Assembly: GCA_009823505.1 (NCBI GenBank)
Contig: VZQC01010551.1
Coordinates: forward strand, 2,306,668-2,370,667
From: Rhizomys pruinosus
Lineage: Eukaryota > Chordata > Mammalia > Rodentia > Spalacidae
DNA length: 64,000 nucleotides
Reading direction: 5' to 3'
Part shown: positions 10,905 through 22,289 of the stretch, in pieces
Layout of the letters: each line of letters starts with the position of its first letter
How positions within the stretch are numbered: position 1 is the stretch's first letter
Notes under the pieces: generated by a model
Databases searched by the model: none
The model's input: the letters and a program-made list of their open reading frames with translations, nothing else
What the model was told of the DNA's origin: nothing
Translations under genes and position numbers: made by a program

Positions 10905-11169
10905 TTTTTTTAGAATCCCGTTATTTATTTTGAATATTTATTACTTTTATTTTATATGTATGAGTATATTGCCTGTGTGTAAGTAGGTGCACCTGTGTTG
11001 TGCAGTGCCCACAGCAATCAGAAGAGGGAGTTGGATCTCTTGTAACTGGAGTTGCAGATGATTGTAAGTTGTAAGCTGCCATGTGGGTGCTGGGAATCAA
11101 ATCCAGAACCCAGATCCTCTGCAAGAGCAACCAGTGCTCTTAACCACTGAGCCATCTCTCCAGCCTCCC
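10905..11169 (-). mobile_element. B2/B3-type SINE
   Basis: Reverse copy with the imperfect TSD CAAGCACTTTTTT / CAAGCACCTTTTT, placed directly after the older B2. Confidence 0.87.
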
Positions 11170-11321
11170 CCACAAGCACCTTTTTAAATATGCTTATTGT
11201 CCAGTTAAATATCTTCTTTTGCAAAGTTCCTAATCCACTTGTTTACCCATTTGTTTTTGTAGCTAAGATTCTTTTTTTGTCAGCCAAATAATACTATTTA
11301 GTTAGTGTCTTGCTTTATTAT

Positions 11322-11484
11322 TCTTTTTATTTATTTATTGTCTTTTTGAGACAGGGTCTCCCTTTAGTCCCAGCTGGCCTGGAGCTTGCTATGTAGACCA
11401 GGCTGGCCTTGAACTCACAGAGATCCACCTGCCTCTGCCTCCCAAGTGCTGGGATTAAAGGCAGACACCACCACACCTGGCCCT
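11322..11484 (-). mobile_element. B1 SINE
   Basis: Complete reverse B1 with TSD GCTTTATTATT on both sides. Confidence 0.92.
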
Positions 11485-11495
11485 GGCGCTTTATT

Positions 11496-11498
<3 letters not shown>

Positions 11499-11535
<37 letters not shown>

Positions 11536-11678
11536 GAATTTTCAAGACAGAGTATCTCTGTAGCCCCCACTGTCCTGGAACTCACTCTGTAGACCAGGCT
11601 GGCCTTGAACTCAAAAAGATCCACCTGCCTCTGCCTCCCAAGTGCTAGGATTAAAGGCGTGCACCACCACGCCTGGCT
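11499..11678 (-). mobile_element. B1 SINE with (ATTT)n tail
   Basis: About nine ATTT units (11,499-11,536) form the expanded tail of a second reverse B1 that follows the first by only 15 bases. Confidence 0.92.
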
Positions 11679-11944
11679 AGTATTCTTTTTTTTTTCCAGC
11701 TAGTGTTCTTAAGAATGGCTTTTGATCACCAGAAGCTATGAAGTTTAATATAATTAAATTTTCATCATTCATGATTAATGTATTTTGTGTCTTATTCTAA
11801 ATAAAATTATTTTTTCTTCCCCCAGGTATACAACTTATTCTTTGAAGGTTTTTTTGTAGAAAATTTTATTGTTTCCAATTTTGACATTTAAATGTACAGT
11901 TTCCTCTATTTGATTGTACGGCATAAGATAAAGATTAGTATTCA

Positions 11945-12060
11945 GTCAGGTGTTACTGGGCCTGCCTGTAATACCAGCAGTCAGAAAGCTGAGGCAGGAA
12001 CAACGTGAGATCAGCATGGGTTAATAGTGAGAACCTGTCTTTAAAAACAAAACAACAAAA
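11945..12060 (+). mobile_element. old B1/B4-like fragment
   Basis: Forward fragment with CTGTAATACCAGCAGTC and GAGAACCTGTCTTTAAAA. Confidence 0.5.
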
Positions 12061-12246
12061 ACCAAAAATCTTAAAACATGATTCATATTTCTCTTTGTAG
12101 CAGATACCCAGAGGATTAGCATCATGGTTGTTGAAAAGGCCCATTCCCCACTGCACTGTAGTGTCACCTCGCTCATGATCAGCCGATCGGGTATTTGGGA
12201 TCTGTTTCTGGGTTTGGTGATTCAATTGCTCTATTTCTTGTAAATG

Positions 12247-12395
12247 CTGTAGGTTTCTAATAATCTTGATATCTAGAGAAGTTTCATTTTTTCAGGGCTT
12301 CCTTAGTTCTTTACATTTTTATGTAAACTTTACAATCATGTTTTTAATTCCACAGAAAATCTACCAAGACATTGATTGGCATGACAATGACACTC
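12247..12395 (+). repeat. second copy of a local direct duplication
   Basis: About 150 bases, TAGGTTTCTAATAATC through GACATTGATTGGCATGAC, repeat 10,282-10,345 plus 10,612-10,700 with roughly 10 per cent difference by eye. The first copy is split by a B2. Confidence 0.85.
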
Positions 12396-12431
12396 AAGAC
12401 ATTACATTCACTGCTATCTTTTTTCTTCCTT

Positions 12432-12612
12432 AAAAAAAAACATTATTTTTATTTTATGTGTGTGAGTATATTGCCTGTATGCATTTAAGTGCACTCATGT
12501 TGCACAATGCGGAGTCAGAAGAGGGCTTTAGCTGCCATATAGGTGCTAAATCAAACCCGGGTCCTCTGCAAGAGCACCTAGTACTCAACCACTGAGCCAT
12601 CTCTTAAACCCT
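12432..12612 (-). mobile_element. B2/B3-type SINE, internally deleted
   Basis: Reverse copy lacking the GATTCCCTGGAACTGGAG block between GAAGAGGGC and TTTAGCTGCC. Confidence 0.82.
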
Positions 12613-12627
12613 CCTTCCTATTAAAGA

Positions 12628-12690
12628 TCCATCCATCCATCCATCCATCCATCCATCCATCCATCCATCTGCATCTGTCTGTCTGTCTAT
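12628..12690. repeat. (CCAT)n(CTGT)n microsatellite
   Basis: Ten or so perfect CCAT units followed by CTGT/CTAT units. Confidence 0.96.
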
Positions 12691-12992
12691 TCATTTATGC
12701 ACACCCTCACATGCACTGGGATGTGGAGGTCAGAGACCAACTTTAAGGAATTGGTTCTTTTCTTCTTCTTTGTTGAGGTAGTCTCTGGTTTTGGCCTTAC
12801 TGTATGCATACTGCTGGTTAACTGGCCTGAGAGTTCTAGGTGATTCTCCTGTCTGCCACCAATCTCCTTGTAGGAGTGTTGGAGTTACAGACATGAACCA
12901 TCACAGCCTGCTTTTCTGTGTGGGTTTTGGGGATTAGACTCAGATAATCAGGCTTGTATGGCAAGTGCTTTTTAATTGCTGAGCCATCTAGC
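12691..12992 (-). mobile_element. old composite SINE (RSINE/B4-type with B1-like centre)
   Basis: Starts as a reverse old SINE (GGAGGTCAGAGACCAAC), holds a diverged B1-like centre, and ends with CAAGTGCTTTTTAATTGCTG and GAGCCATCTAGC. Confidence 0.6.
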
Positions 12993-13119
12993 TATCTCTT
13001 TATCTTTTTATTTTCTACCAATAACATTTTTCTGAGTTTTAGTTTAGAGGTCACAGTTTTGTTAGATTTACTCCTAGGTATCCAAGGTCTTCATTTTATT
13101 TATTTATCTCATATATATG

Positions 13120-13275
13120 TATTTTTTCCCCTTTTTGAGACAGGGTCTCCCTGTAGCTCCAGCTGTCCTGGAACTCACTATGTAGACCAGGCTGGTCTTG
13201 AACTCAGAGATCAGCCTGCCTCTGCCTCTGCCTCCCCAGTGCTGGAATTAAACGCATGTGTCACCACGCCTGGCA
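13120..13275 (-). mobile_element. B1 SINE
   Basis: Reverse B1; CTCTGCCTCTGCCTCC shows a 6-base expansion. Confidence 0.9.
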
Positions 13276-13975
13276 TGTTTTTCTTTTTTGAACTTGAAAG
13301 TTTTTTACTCCTTTCATTCCCATTTGTGTTAGAAATTGAAAATGCAGTTTGTGGCCTATTTCTTTTCCAATCTTACTCTTTTCCTTATTTGTGGTTTTTA
13401 TCATGCCCATACTAGTTTTTTGGAGATATAAAAAAATGTTGTAATTAGGCTATATAAAACTTAGAAAGGTGAATTTTTCCATTTATGACTGCTTGTTCGT
13501 TGAATCAGTTACTGAAATTTTGCATTCAGATGAGTCAGCTGTATACTGCCATGTGAATTTGTCTTCACCAAAGAATTGGTTGAGATGATATTAGAGTTAA
13601 TGAGTTAGTATTTTATGGGAAAGAATGGAAAAGAGCCAATATTAGGATGTAGTTTCATTTAATATTGACATGGGAAAAATTGGTGATAATAAACCAAATT
13701 CATGTTCCAGAGGCTGCTCAGGAGTAAAACTCTAGTCAGTGCTAACTTGTGGGAGACTACTCAGTAGCAGTGGGTTAGGTTCAGTAGAACCTGTTCCAGT
13801 TGTGATAGTGCTTCTACAGGGGAGGAGAAGGAAGAACTGCAGAGAAGAATTCATAATATAAAAAATTTTATAACTCAGGAACTACATTTCAATTCCTTTT
13901 TTAACCTTTTATATTATGAAAAACAATTGGTCCATTTAAAACCAATCCAAAAACAATGCTCAAAAGCTCAAGAAG
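13276..13975. other. RSBN1L intron 2, unique-looking
   Basis: No gene, RNA or repeat recognised. The 153-codon ORF reaching in from 12,954 passes through a B1 and is not a gene. Confidence 0.55.
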
Positions 13976-14130
13976 TGGGTGGGCGTGGTGGTGCACACCT
14001 TTAATCCCAGCTCTTAGTAGGCAGAGGCAGGTGGATCTCTGTGAGTTCAAGGCCAGCCTGGTTTACATAGTGAGTTCCAAGACAGCTGGGGCTACAGGGT
14101 GACCCTGTCATTTCCCCCCCAAAAAATAAG
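13976..14130 (+). mobile_element. B1 SINE
   Basis: Forward B1 starting GTGGGCGTGGTGGTGCAC and ending GTGACCCTGTCA. Confidence 0.9.
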
Positions 14131-14939
14131 AATCAAGAAACAGGAACAGATAGTGTTGATAGAGAAGGAATGTGATTCTGATTATTCTTTACTTTTATCT
14201 TGTATGAAAAGTACATGTCATAGTACTAGAGAAATTCATAACAGTAATGGAGAAATGTGTAATTAGCACTTTTTAGATATATAAAAGTATATACAATAAT
14301 ATTAAAATATATTTTGTATTTTAATATTGAAACCTGCAAAACCTTGGAAAGTTATAAATCATTCATTAATTTGAATTTTCAAGATAGATCTATTTTATCT
14401 GTTCAGGCTAGGGATGAGATCCGTAGAGGATCATTGTGCCACCAGCAGGCCTCTGTGTATGATGTCAGAAGTTGTGCTCTGCTGTCCTTCAATATTCTGC
14501 ACCTCAGTCACACTACCAACTCATGGAACCCAAACCAAGTTCATGTTGATTTTGTGTCTCCCTAAGTCAGGCTGCTCTTCCCTCCTCTGTTTCTTTAATT
14601 TGCCCTAAATTTATAGAAATTAAAATATGACAAATTTTATAGCCATTTTAATATCTGTATAGTGACAGGGGTAATATCTGTATTATTTAATAGTTTCCAC
14701 AAATACTAATTTTTGCATCTGTTTAATTATGTCCTCGAATCCATTTTAATATGAAATATTTGTATAAAATACAAATGTGTACAAAGAAGGAACACTGACA
14801 AGGAATAAGATGTTCTTATTCTTTGGTCTTTGTTTATGGAATTCTTTTTACTTGTATAATATTGTTTCTGTCTTTTCTGTACACATTGAAAATCATATGG
14901 AGTCATGCAGGAGGTCTGGGACCAGAGGGGAGGTAATAG
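14131..14939. other. RSBN1L intron 2, unique-looking
   Basis: A/T-rich sequence without a recognised element. The ORFs here show no family resemblance. Confidence 0.5.
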
Positions 14940-15063
14940 ATAAATAGACATTTGTCAAGAGAAGATACAACATGTATATGAAAAAAATTATTCACCATCA
15001 TCATTTATCAAGGAGACAATTATCAAAGCTACAATGAGATATCACTTCACTCCATTTAGAATG

Positions 15064-15215
15064 GTCAGGGACCTTAAGATGGCTTAGCCACAAGACCCCT
15101 TGGCACTAAGCCTGATTACTTGAGCTGCCTCCCTGAGACCCAATTCTCACAAGTTGTCTTCTGACTCCACACATCCTGTGGGAAGCACCCTCCCACTAAG
15201 TAAATGTAATTAAAA
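15064..15215 (+). mobile_element. old tRNA-derived SINE nested in L1
   Basis: AAGATGGCTTAGCC, CTAAGCCTGATTACTTGAG and AAGTTGTCTTCTGACTCC mark an RSINE2-like forward copy. Confidence 0.65.
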
Positions 15216-15220
15216 AAAAA

Positions 15221-15371
15221 TTTTTTTTTATTTGGTCTTTTCAGACAGGGTCTCCCTGTAGCCCCAGCTGTCCTGGAACTCTGTAGACCAGGCTGGCCTT
15301 GAACTCACAGAGATCCGCCTGCCTCTGCCTCCCAAGTGCTAGGATTAAAGGCGTGTGCCACCATGCCTGGC
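15221..15371 (-). mobile_element. B1 SINE nested in L1
   Basis: Reverse B1 with a short deletion (GGAACTCTGTAGACC), flanked by AATTAAAAA. Confidence 0.9.
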
Positions 15372-15476
15372 AATTAAAAATTTTTAAATAAAAATAATAA
15401 AAATAGAATGTTATTATAAAAAAGATAAGCAGTATCAAGTACTGGTGAATGCATAGAGTTAAGAAAATCTTTATGG

Positions 15477-15698
15477 GGGGCCTGGAGAGATGGCCTAGCG
15501 GTTAAGAGCACCAACTGCTCTTGCAGAGGACCCGGGTTTGAGATCTCCAGCACCCACATGGTGGCTGAGAACTGTCTTTAACTCCAGTTCCAGGGGAACC
15601 CGACACCCTCTTCAGACCTCCATGGCATTGCACCACATGGGTGCACAGACCTACATGCAAAAAGTACATTCATATACATAAAAAAAATTTTTTTTAAA
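15477..15698 (+). mobile_element. B2/B3-type SINE nested in L1
   Basis: Forward copy. The TSD AAGAAAATCTTTATG / AAGAACATCTTTATG comes from the L1. Confidence 0.92.
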
Positions 15699-16407
15699 GA
15701 ACATCTTTATGTACTATCAGTGAGAATGTATTTTGTAGAACCATTACAGAAAATAGTATATACATTCCTCAAAAAATTAGGAATAAAACTACCGTATGAT
15801 ACCCCAGTCCCACTGCTGGTTGTATATCTGAAGGATATGACGTTAGTAAGTCAAGGAGACGTTTGCGCTCACATGTTATTGCAGCACTATTCACAATAGC
15901 CAAGAGACGAAAAGAAACTATCAGCTAGTGAATGGATAAAGAAAAGGTGGTATATACATGCCATGGACTGTATTCTGCAAGAAAAGAAATTCTGTCTTGT
16001 AAGGAAATATGACTGGAACTGGAGACCATTATGTTTGGTGAGATAAGTCAGACAAGTCCCACAAGATGGAACCTGAAGGAGATACTCTCAGAGGCTGAGA
16101 GTAGAACCATGGTTTACCAGTGGCTAGGAAGAGTAGTAAAGAAGGATGGGTGAGGGTTGATCAGTGAGAAGTACATTATAATTAGATAGGGCTAAGAAAT
16201 TCTTGCATGTATTACACAGTATGGTGCCCACAGGTAATAATGTGCCATAGATTTCAAAGAATGATCTCTCTAGTGTTCTATCATGGCAGATACCAGATGC
16301 TGTAATTGGGAAAGAATCTTTTTTATGCCCTGTTGAATTAATTTAAATGAGAATAGTAGTAACTTTATTATTATTTTGATTGAAGTATGGAAATTTTAAA
16401 AATAGAA

Positions 16408-16985
16408 TGAGTAAAGGGAGATGGTTTCTTTGGTAAAATGCTTGCCATGCAAGCATGAGGACCTGAGTTTGATCCCCAGCACCCACATAAAACACCTGGG
16501 GCAATGAAACATGCCTATAATCCCAGTGTTGGGAAGGCAGAGCCTGGAGGATCCTTGGGGCATGCTGGTCAGCCCTTCTAACTGAGTCAGCAAACTCCAA
16601 GTACAGTGAGAGACCATGTCTCAAAAATTAAGGTGATAATGGGGCTGGAGAGATGGCCTAGCGGTTAAGAGCGCTGACCGCTCTTACAGAGGACCCAGGT
16701 TCGATCCCCAGCACCCACATGGCGGCCGAGAACCGTCTGAAACTCCACTTCCAGGAGAACTCCAGTTCCAGGGGAATCCGACACCCTCTTCTGACCTCCG
16801 CGGCATTGCACGACACGGGTGCACAAACTTGCATGCAGACAGTACATTCATACACATACAGAAAGAAATAAAATTAATAAAAAAAAAAATTAAAAAAAAA
16901 AATTAAGGTGATAATGATTGAGGAAGACACCTAATATGACCTCTGGTCTTCAAACTCATGAACACACACACACAAGTATAGATTA
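16408..16985 (+). mobile_element. old tRNA-B1 composite SINE split by B2
   Basis: Parts 16,408-16,641 and 16,899-16,985. A tRNA-like head with GTTTGATCCCCAGCACC is followed by a B1-like part with ATAATCCCAGTGTTGG and GAGAGACCATGTCTC, then an AC run. Confidence 0.7.
16642..16898 (+). mobile_element. B2/B3-type SINE, internal-duplication subfamily
   Basis: Complete young copy inserted in the old composite, with a perfect TSD of 17 bases (AAATTAAGGTGATAATG) on each side. Confidence 0.94.
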
Positions 16986-17084
16986 TAGTTCAGTTTCAAA
17001 GTATGTGTGTAGAAGTGGCTCCTCCGGATGGCACTTTCTTTTATGTCAGATGTTTAGGTTGCCTCAGTAAGAATATAAGGATCA

Positions 17085-17310
17085 GGGCCTGAGAGATGGT
17101 ATGGGTCAGCAGGTAAGATGCTTGCCAAAACTGAAATGAGTTTGATACCCACAACCCACATGGTAGAAGGAGAAAATTGACTCCCTTGGGTTGTCCTCTC
17201 ATCTCCACATGCATGCTGGGGCATGCAGGCCCACATGCATTCATACTGTCTCCTCCACCCATGCATGCCACACACATTCTCTCTCACCCACAAATAAATA
17301 ATGTTAAAAA
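17085..17310 (+). mobile_element. old tRNA-derived SINE (RSINE2-like)
   Basis: GAGATGGTATGGGTCAGC, TTGTCCTCTCATCTCC and an ACAAATAAATAATG tail. The 3' part is enriched in CATGCATG-type repeats. Confidence 0.7.
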
Positions 17311-17496
17311 AGAAAGAGTATGATGAGCAGCTCTCCTTGTTAAAAATAAGATACTCTGTGCTACCTGTAAAAACTGCCTGTAGCTAGCAGAATTGAAACA
17401 GATGCATCTTTTACCTTATTCGTTCATCTTTAAACTCTAATATTTAACTTGTTTTTCTGTTACTTAAATACTGATGCAGTTTAAAATGTGTGTATC

Positions 17497-17742
17497 TTTT
17501 TTTAATTTAATTTAATTTTTTTTCTATGTGTATGAATGTACTGTCTGCATGTAGGTTTGTGCACCTGTGTCGTGCAATGCCACGGAGGTCAGAAAAGGGT
17601 GTTGGATTCCCCTGGAACTGGAGTTCTCTTGGGATTGGATTTACAGACGGTTCTCAGCCGCCATGTAGGTGCTGGGGATCGAACCCGGGTCCTCTGCAAG
17701 AGTAGTCAGCACTCTTAACCGCTAGGCTATCTCTCCAGCCCC
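17497..17742 (-). mobile_element. B2/B3-type SINE, internal-duplication subfamily
   Basis: Complete reverse copy with GAGTTCTCTTGGGATTGG marking the duplicated block. The short TSD is ATGTGTGTATCT / TATGTGTATCT. Confidence 0.9.
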
Positions 17743-17921
17743 AGTATGTGTATCTGAACAGAAACTTAGCATGTGTGATGAACCTTAACACAAAGGGATT
17801 TTCTACTTGACTGTAGACTCTTATTTTCAGGAAACACATTTGGGGAAATGCCAAATTGTCTCAAGTTTATTTCTGGTCTTGTATTTACTTTTAGAAAGGC
17901 CACATTAAAATTTTTCTTTAT

Positions 17922-18065
17922 TTCTTTAAAAAAATTTTTTTTATTATATATATTTTTGTACAAGATTGTTACTAATCAAATCTAGACCTGTATCCCCCAC
18001 CTTACCCCCCCATCCCACGAGAGCTTGTGCATTCTGCTGAACATGTTTTTCATCTTTTTCTCAGT
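17922..18065 (-). mobile_element. L1 3'-end fragment
   Basis: Reverse L1 3' UTR-like sequence, resembling 49,450-49,615: CTTGTGCATTCTGCTGAACATG and TCATCTTTTTCTCAG landmarks. Confidence 0.55.
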
Positions 18066-18161
18066 CTTTCTCAAAATTATTGATGTGGAAGTTGACTGTT
18101 TTGAGCAGAAGTTCACTGTTTTCAGTCAGTTCTTTGACACAGTGTTTTCTGTTGTTGTAAA

Positions 18162-18372
18162 ATTTCTATTTTATGTGAATGAGTATATTGTGTGCATGTG
18201 TGCAAGTGCCCCTGTGTCATGCAGTGTCTTCAGAGTCAGAAAAAGGCTTTGGATTCCCCTGGAACTGGAGTTAGGATGGTTGTCAGCTGCCATGTGGGTG
18301 CTGGGAATCAAACCCAGGTCTTCTGCAAGAGCAGTCAGTCCTCTTAACCACTGAGCCATGTCTCTAGCTCCT
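18162..18372 (-). mobile_element. B2/B3-type SINE
   Basis: Reverse copy ending GAGCCATGTCTCTAGCTCC. Confidence 0.88.
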
Positions 18373-18454
18373 ACATTTTTATTTTTGTAATATGCAAATA
18401 TTTTAAAGATTGTACTTTTATTTAAAGATTATATGAAAACTAATGAATAGGGTT

Positions 18455-18602
18455 GTTTTGTTTTGTCTTTTTGAGACTGGGTCTCCCTGTAGCCCCAGCA
18501 GCCCTACAACTCACTGTGTAGACCAGGCTTGCTCAATCTCAGAGATCTACCTGCCTCTGCTCCCGAGTGCTAGGATGAAAGGTGCATGCCACCATGCCTG
18601 GT
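18455..18602 (-). mobile_element. B1 SINE
   Basis: Reverse B1 with small deletions around CTTGCTCAATCTCAG. Confidence 0.87.
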
Positions 18603-18612
18603 TCATGAATAG

Positions 18613-18770
18613 ATTTTTTTTTTTTTTTAATTTTCGAGACAGGGTCTCCCTATAGCCCCAGCTGTCCTGGAACTCACTCTGTAGACCAGGCTAGCCTTGA
18701 ACTCACAAAGATCCACCTGCCTCTGCCTCCCAAGTGCTAAGATTAAAGGCGTGTTCCACCACGCCCAGCT
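18613..18770 (-). mobile_element. B1 SINE
   Basis: Complete reverse B1 next to the previous one. ATGAATAG repeats on both sides. Confidence 0.92.
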
Positions 18771-19163
18771 ATGAATAGTATTTTAATTCAAGTATAATTA
18801 ATTCTTTTTTTTTTAGTCATTATTTCTGAGATTTTGTTAAGAACTCCCCCCACCCCCACTTTTAACATTTATAGGGAATATAGTTGGAAAAAAGTAAAAA
18901 AAAAAAATGCAATCACAATAATCTTAGTTTTTGTTTTTGGAGATGGGGAGAATTATAGGAAGACTTAGATTAATAATGTTATATGTCTTCTAAAAGGCCT
19001 GTGTAAATACAGGCTTTTGAAAAAATATATGACTGTCTCATGCTTGTGTTTTATTCTACTCTTTTTGATATAATTTATGTACTTAAATCAAGAGGATCTA
19101 TATGTATAGTGTTTCTTAAATTTGGTGATTTTATTTTTTAGCATGCAAGCAGTGATATCTTTT

Positions 19164-19395
19164 GATTTTTTTTTTTTAAAGACTTACTTATTTTATATGT
19201 ATGAGTGTTTTGCCAGCATGTATGTAGGTGGACCACATTTTATCATTGTCTGAAGAGGCTAGAAGAGGAGGTCAGATTCCCCTGGAATTGGAATTATAGA
19301 AGGTTGGAGTAACTACGTGGGTGCTGGGAACTGAATTCAGGTCCTTTGGAAGAGCAGAAAGTGCTTTTAATCACTAAGCCATCTCTCTAGCCCCA
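19164..19395 (-). mobile_element. old B2/B3-type SINE
   Basis: Diverged reverse copy ending GCCATCTCTCTAGCCCC. Confidence 0.85.
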
Positions 19396-19691
19396 CAGCT
19401 TAATTAAAAAAATATTATTTTAAATTTATGTTTAATGTATAATAGGTAAAAGTTCTTCTCAATAAAAATTTTCTAATAGGATTTACCATGTTTCCTAATA
19501 AAATTTACCTTTGGTTTTAATAGTAGGTAAATGGAATGTACTTTACATTCTTAGTACATATTGGCTAAAAGGAAGAGAGACCAATATGAATGCAAGAGAT
19601 TCTTGTATCTGTATTTGTTCTTATTTTGTCACGAGTTAAGGGGAACTAACTATAAAAATTCAGTTATGATGTATATCGCTATCTAGTCCTG

Positions 19692-19852
19692 GGGCCAGGG
19701 AGATGACTCAGTAGGTAAAGATGCTTGGTGCTAAGCCTGACAGCCTGAGTTTGATCCTTGGAATCCACATGGTGGAAGGACAGCAGGGATTCCACAGGTT
19801 GTTCTCTGATCTCCACATGCATGTGTGTGCACACATAGACACAAAAGAATAT
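19692..19852 (+). mobile_element. old tRNA-derived SINE (RSINE2-like)
   Basis: GGGAGATGACTCAGTAGG, GCCTGACAGCCTGAGTTTG and GTTGTTCTCTGATCTCC. Confidence 0.72.
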
Positions 19853-19937
19853 AGTCTATGTAGTGTCTGTATTACCTTTAGAATTTAGGTTGCCTCCAAA
19901 TCCTTTGGAATAGTTATGAATTTTAAGAGAACCATGC

Positions 19938-20165
19938 TTTAGTACAGGTATGGTGGCATATACCTATAGTCCCAGCACTTGGGGGGCAGAGAGAGGAGTA
20001 CATGCAGCAAGTTCAAGGTCAACTAAAGCAACATAGCAAGACTCATTTTCCAAAACCAAAAGAAAAAGAGAGGACCAGAGCTGGCGAGATAGCTCAGTGA
20101 GTAAAGAGTTTGCTGTGCACTCCTGTCAACCTGAGTTGACCTCAGGACTCACTTAAAAATGAACA
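19938..20165 (+). mobile_element. B1-like copy followed by a SINE head
   Basis: An old forward B1 (19,938-20,062) is followed by a tRNA-like head, CTGGCGAGATAGCTCAGTG, lost after 20,165. Confidence 0.55.
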
Positions 20166-20203
20166 GGGTTAATTCCTAAACACATTTAGAGATTCACATT
20201 TTT

Positions 20204-20436
20204 TAAAATTTATTTTTGTATGCGTATGAGTGTACTGTCTGCATGTAGGTCTGTGTACCCATGTCATGCAATGCCGTGGAGGTCAGAAGAGTGTCTCGGA
20301 TTCCCCTGGAACTGGAGTTCTCCTGGAATTGGAATTACAGACAGTTCTTAGCTGCCATGTGCGTGCTGGGGATCGAACCCAGGTCCTCTGCAAGAGTAGT
20401 CAGTGCTCTTAACCACTATTTTATCTCTCCAGCCCC
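20204..20436 (-). mobile_element. B2/B3-type SINE, internal-duplication subfamily
   Basis: Complete reverse copy with TSD GAGATTCACATTTT on both sides. Confidence 0.93.
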
Positions 20437-20582
20437 GAGATTCACATTTTAACAGTAAAGTTGTATGCAGGTAAAAAGAATATGAATAGATTATGAACAT
20501 ATCTTACATTCATATATGGTAATTACAATGTGTGAATCCAAGTGGTAGGACAATTCTAGAGCCCATTAAGAGATTCACATTG

Positions 20583-20744
20583 GAGCCGAGCGTGGTGGCA
20601 CACGCCTTTAATCCTAGCACTTGGGAGGCAGAGGCAGGCGGATCTTTGTGAGTTCAAGGCCAGCCTGGTCTACAGAGCGAATTCCAGGACAGCTGGGGCA
20701 CCAGGGAGACCCTGTCTCAAAAAGACCAAAAAAAAAAAAAAAAA
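20583..20744 (+). mobile_element. B1 SINE
   Basis: Complete forward B1 with long A tail. TSD GATTCACATTGG / GATTCATATTGG; the target lies in a copy of the sequence flanking the previous B2. Confidence 0.92.
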
Positions 20745-20989
20745 GGATTCATATTGGAATAGCACAGTTGTTTTCAGATACAATGAAATATAATTGGAAT
20801 TTGTAATTTTGATTTATGTGTGGAGTGTATATATGCATATTTTGGAATAATATAAAATTAAAGGGAACAAAAAAGAGAAAAACATATTCAAAAAACTGAC
20901 CAAAACAGTAAACTTGTGCATTGAAAGATTATAAAAGACTGAGAAAAAGATGCAAGACAAGACTTAACATGTATGACAGAATCCACGCG

Positions 20990-21093
20990 CTCTGGTGGTG
21001 GGCGGGGGGACGTAAGGGGTGGGCATAGATGGGGGATGAGTCTAAATTTGATTAAGAAATGTATGAAATGCACTCAATAAAAACTAACTTACA
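20990..21093 (+). mobile_element. L1 3'-end fragment
   Basis: G-rich tract (GGTGGTGGGCGGGGGG) followed by AAATGTATGAAATGCACTC and AATAAAAACTAACTT, a typical rodent L1 3' end. It may reach further 5'. Confidence 0.6.
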
Positions 21094-21097
21094 AAAA

Positions 21098-21500
21098 TGG
21101 ACGAGGAGAACAGAGTCAACAGAGTTGTCTTCTGATCTCCACACTCATGCATTGGCATTTGTGTGTATGGTGCCCAAATGCACATAACACATTAATATTA
21201 CATAAACATTTTTTAGTAAGGCTATACTTAAAAAAAAAAGCAATACAACACCTTCTCAGTGTTCCTAAATTTGACATAGGGAGAAAACAAAACAAAACTT
21301 CTAATTTCTTCAGTATATTATGTCAAAATTTTTAGTGTTTAACCTCTGTACTAATTTAGACATGTGCAATTTGTTTGCTATTACACAGCTGTATTCTCAG
21401 TACCTGGAAGGTGGAAGTGGGACAATTGGAAGTTTAAGGCCAGACTAGGCTATGTAGTGAATTTGAAGGCATCTGGGTTGCATGATACCCTCTATCAAAG
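21098..21500 (+). mobile_element. old SINE 3' part and B1-like fragment
   Basis: 21,098-21,215 is the 3' part of an RSINE2-like element (GTTGTCTTCTGATCTCC). 21,367-21,500 is a diverged B1-like copy. Confidence 0.5.
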
Positions 21501-21662
21501 AAACAAAAGAAAAAAAAGGCATGTATTTCATTCTAGTTTATGTTTTTAGTGTGCATGTGTGTGAGTCCATGTGCACATGTGTGCACATGAGTGTGGAGGC
21601 CATTGGGTTGATGTTGGGTGTCTTCTATAATCATTCTCTGTCTTATAATCATTCTCTTGTTT

Positions 21663-21815
21663 GGTAATTTTTTGGTCTATTTTGAGACAGGGTGTTCCAG
21701 TAGCCCCATCTAGCCTGGAACTTGCTGTGTCGACCAGGCTGGCGTTTAACTCACAGAGATCTGCCTGCCTCTGCCTCCCAAGTGCTGGGAGTAAAGGCAT
21801 GCTCCACCACACCTG
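21663..21815 (-). mobile_element. B1 SINE, nested
   Basis: Complete reverse B1 inside the old composite. Confidence 0.9.
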
Positions 21816-21956
21816 GCTTCACCTTATTTTTTGAGACAGGGTCTGTTACTGAACCTAGAGCTTACTAGCTAGACTATCTGGCCAGCAAGCCTCAGAAATC
21901 CTCCTGTACCTGTATCCCTAACACTTAAGATTATAGGCATGTGCTGTGTTTGGCTT

Positions 21957-22168
21957 TTTTAATTTTTAAAAATTTTGAGTGTATGAGTGTTTTGCCTGCA
22001 TGTATGTAAGTGTACTTGTGTTGTACAATGCCTGTGGAGGCCAGAAGAGGATGTCAGATTCCCTGGAATTGAAGTTTTGGATAGTTGATAGCTACCATGT
22101 GGGTATTGGGAGTGGAACCTACGTCCTCTGCAAGTGCTCTTAACTGTTGAGCCATCTCTCTAGTCTCT
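21957..22168 (-). mobile_element. B2/B3-type SINE, nested
   Basis: Reverse copy ending GCCATCTCTCTAGTCTC, with GTATCTGGCTTTTT resembling the flank at 21,945 (possible TSD). Confidence 0.85.
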
Positions 22169-22289
22169 GTATCTGGCTTTTTAATGTTGGTGCCAGGGAT
22201 CAAATTCAGGTCCTGAGGTTGTGTGGTAAGTAAGCAACAAAGCCATTTCTCCAGCCCTTAATTAAAAAAAGAAAAAAGAAAAAGACTTT

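Larger units (their letters stand above)
14940..16340 (+). mobile_element. old L1 ORF2 3' end, interrupted by three SINEs
   Basis: Pieces at 14,940-15,063, 15,372-15,476 and 15,700-16,340 together follow the end of L1 ORF2 and its 3' region. Landmarks are CAATGAGATATCACTTCACTC, CCTCAAAAAATTAGGAATAA, GCAGCACTATTCACAATAGC and GGATAAAGAAAAGGTGG. The reading frame is decayed. Confidence 0.75.
21540..22258 (-). mobile_element. old composite SINE hosting a B1 and a B2
   Basis: Outer parts at 21,540-21,662, 21,816-21,956 and 22,170-22,258 (GGATCAAATTCAGGTCC to CATTTCTCCAGCCC) belong to one reverse B4/RSINE-type element. Confidence 0.6.

Noticed and set aside
12628..12690. Regular short repeats considered as an array of biological spacers
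   Set aside because: Pure CCAT/CTGT microsatellite with no unique spacers; CRISPR is not expected in a mammalian genome.
12954..13415. 153-codon ORF on the + strand
   Set aside because: Its centre is translated reverse B1, and the flanks are T-rich sequence giving F/L/S runs.
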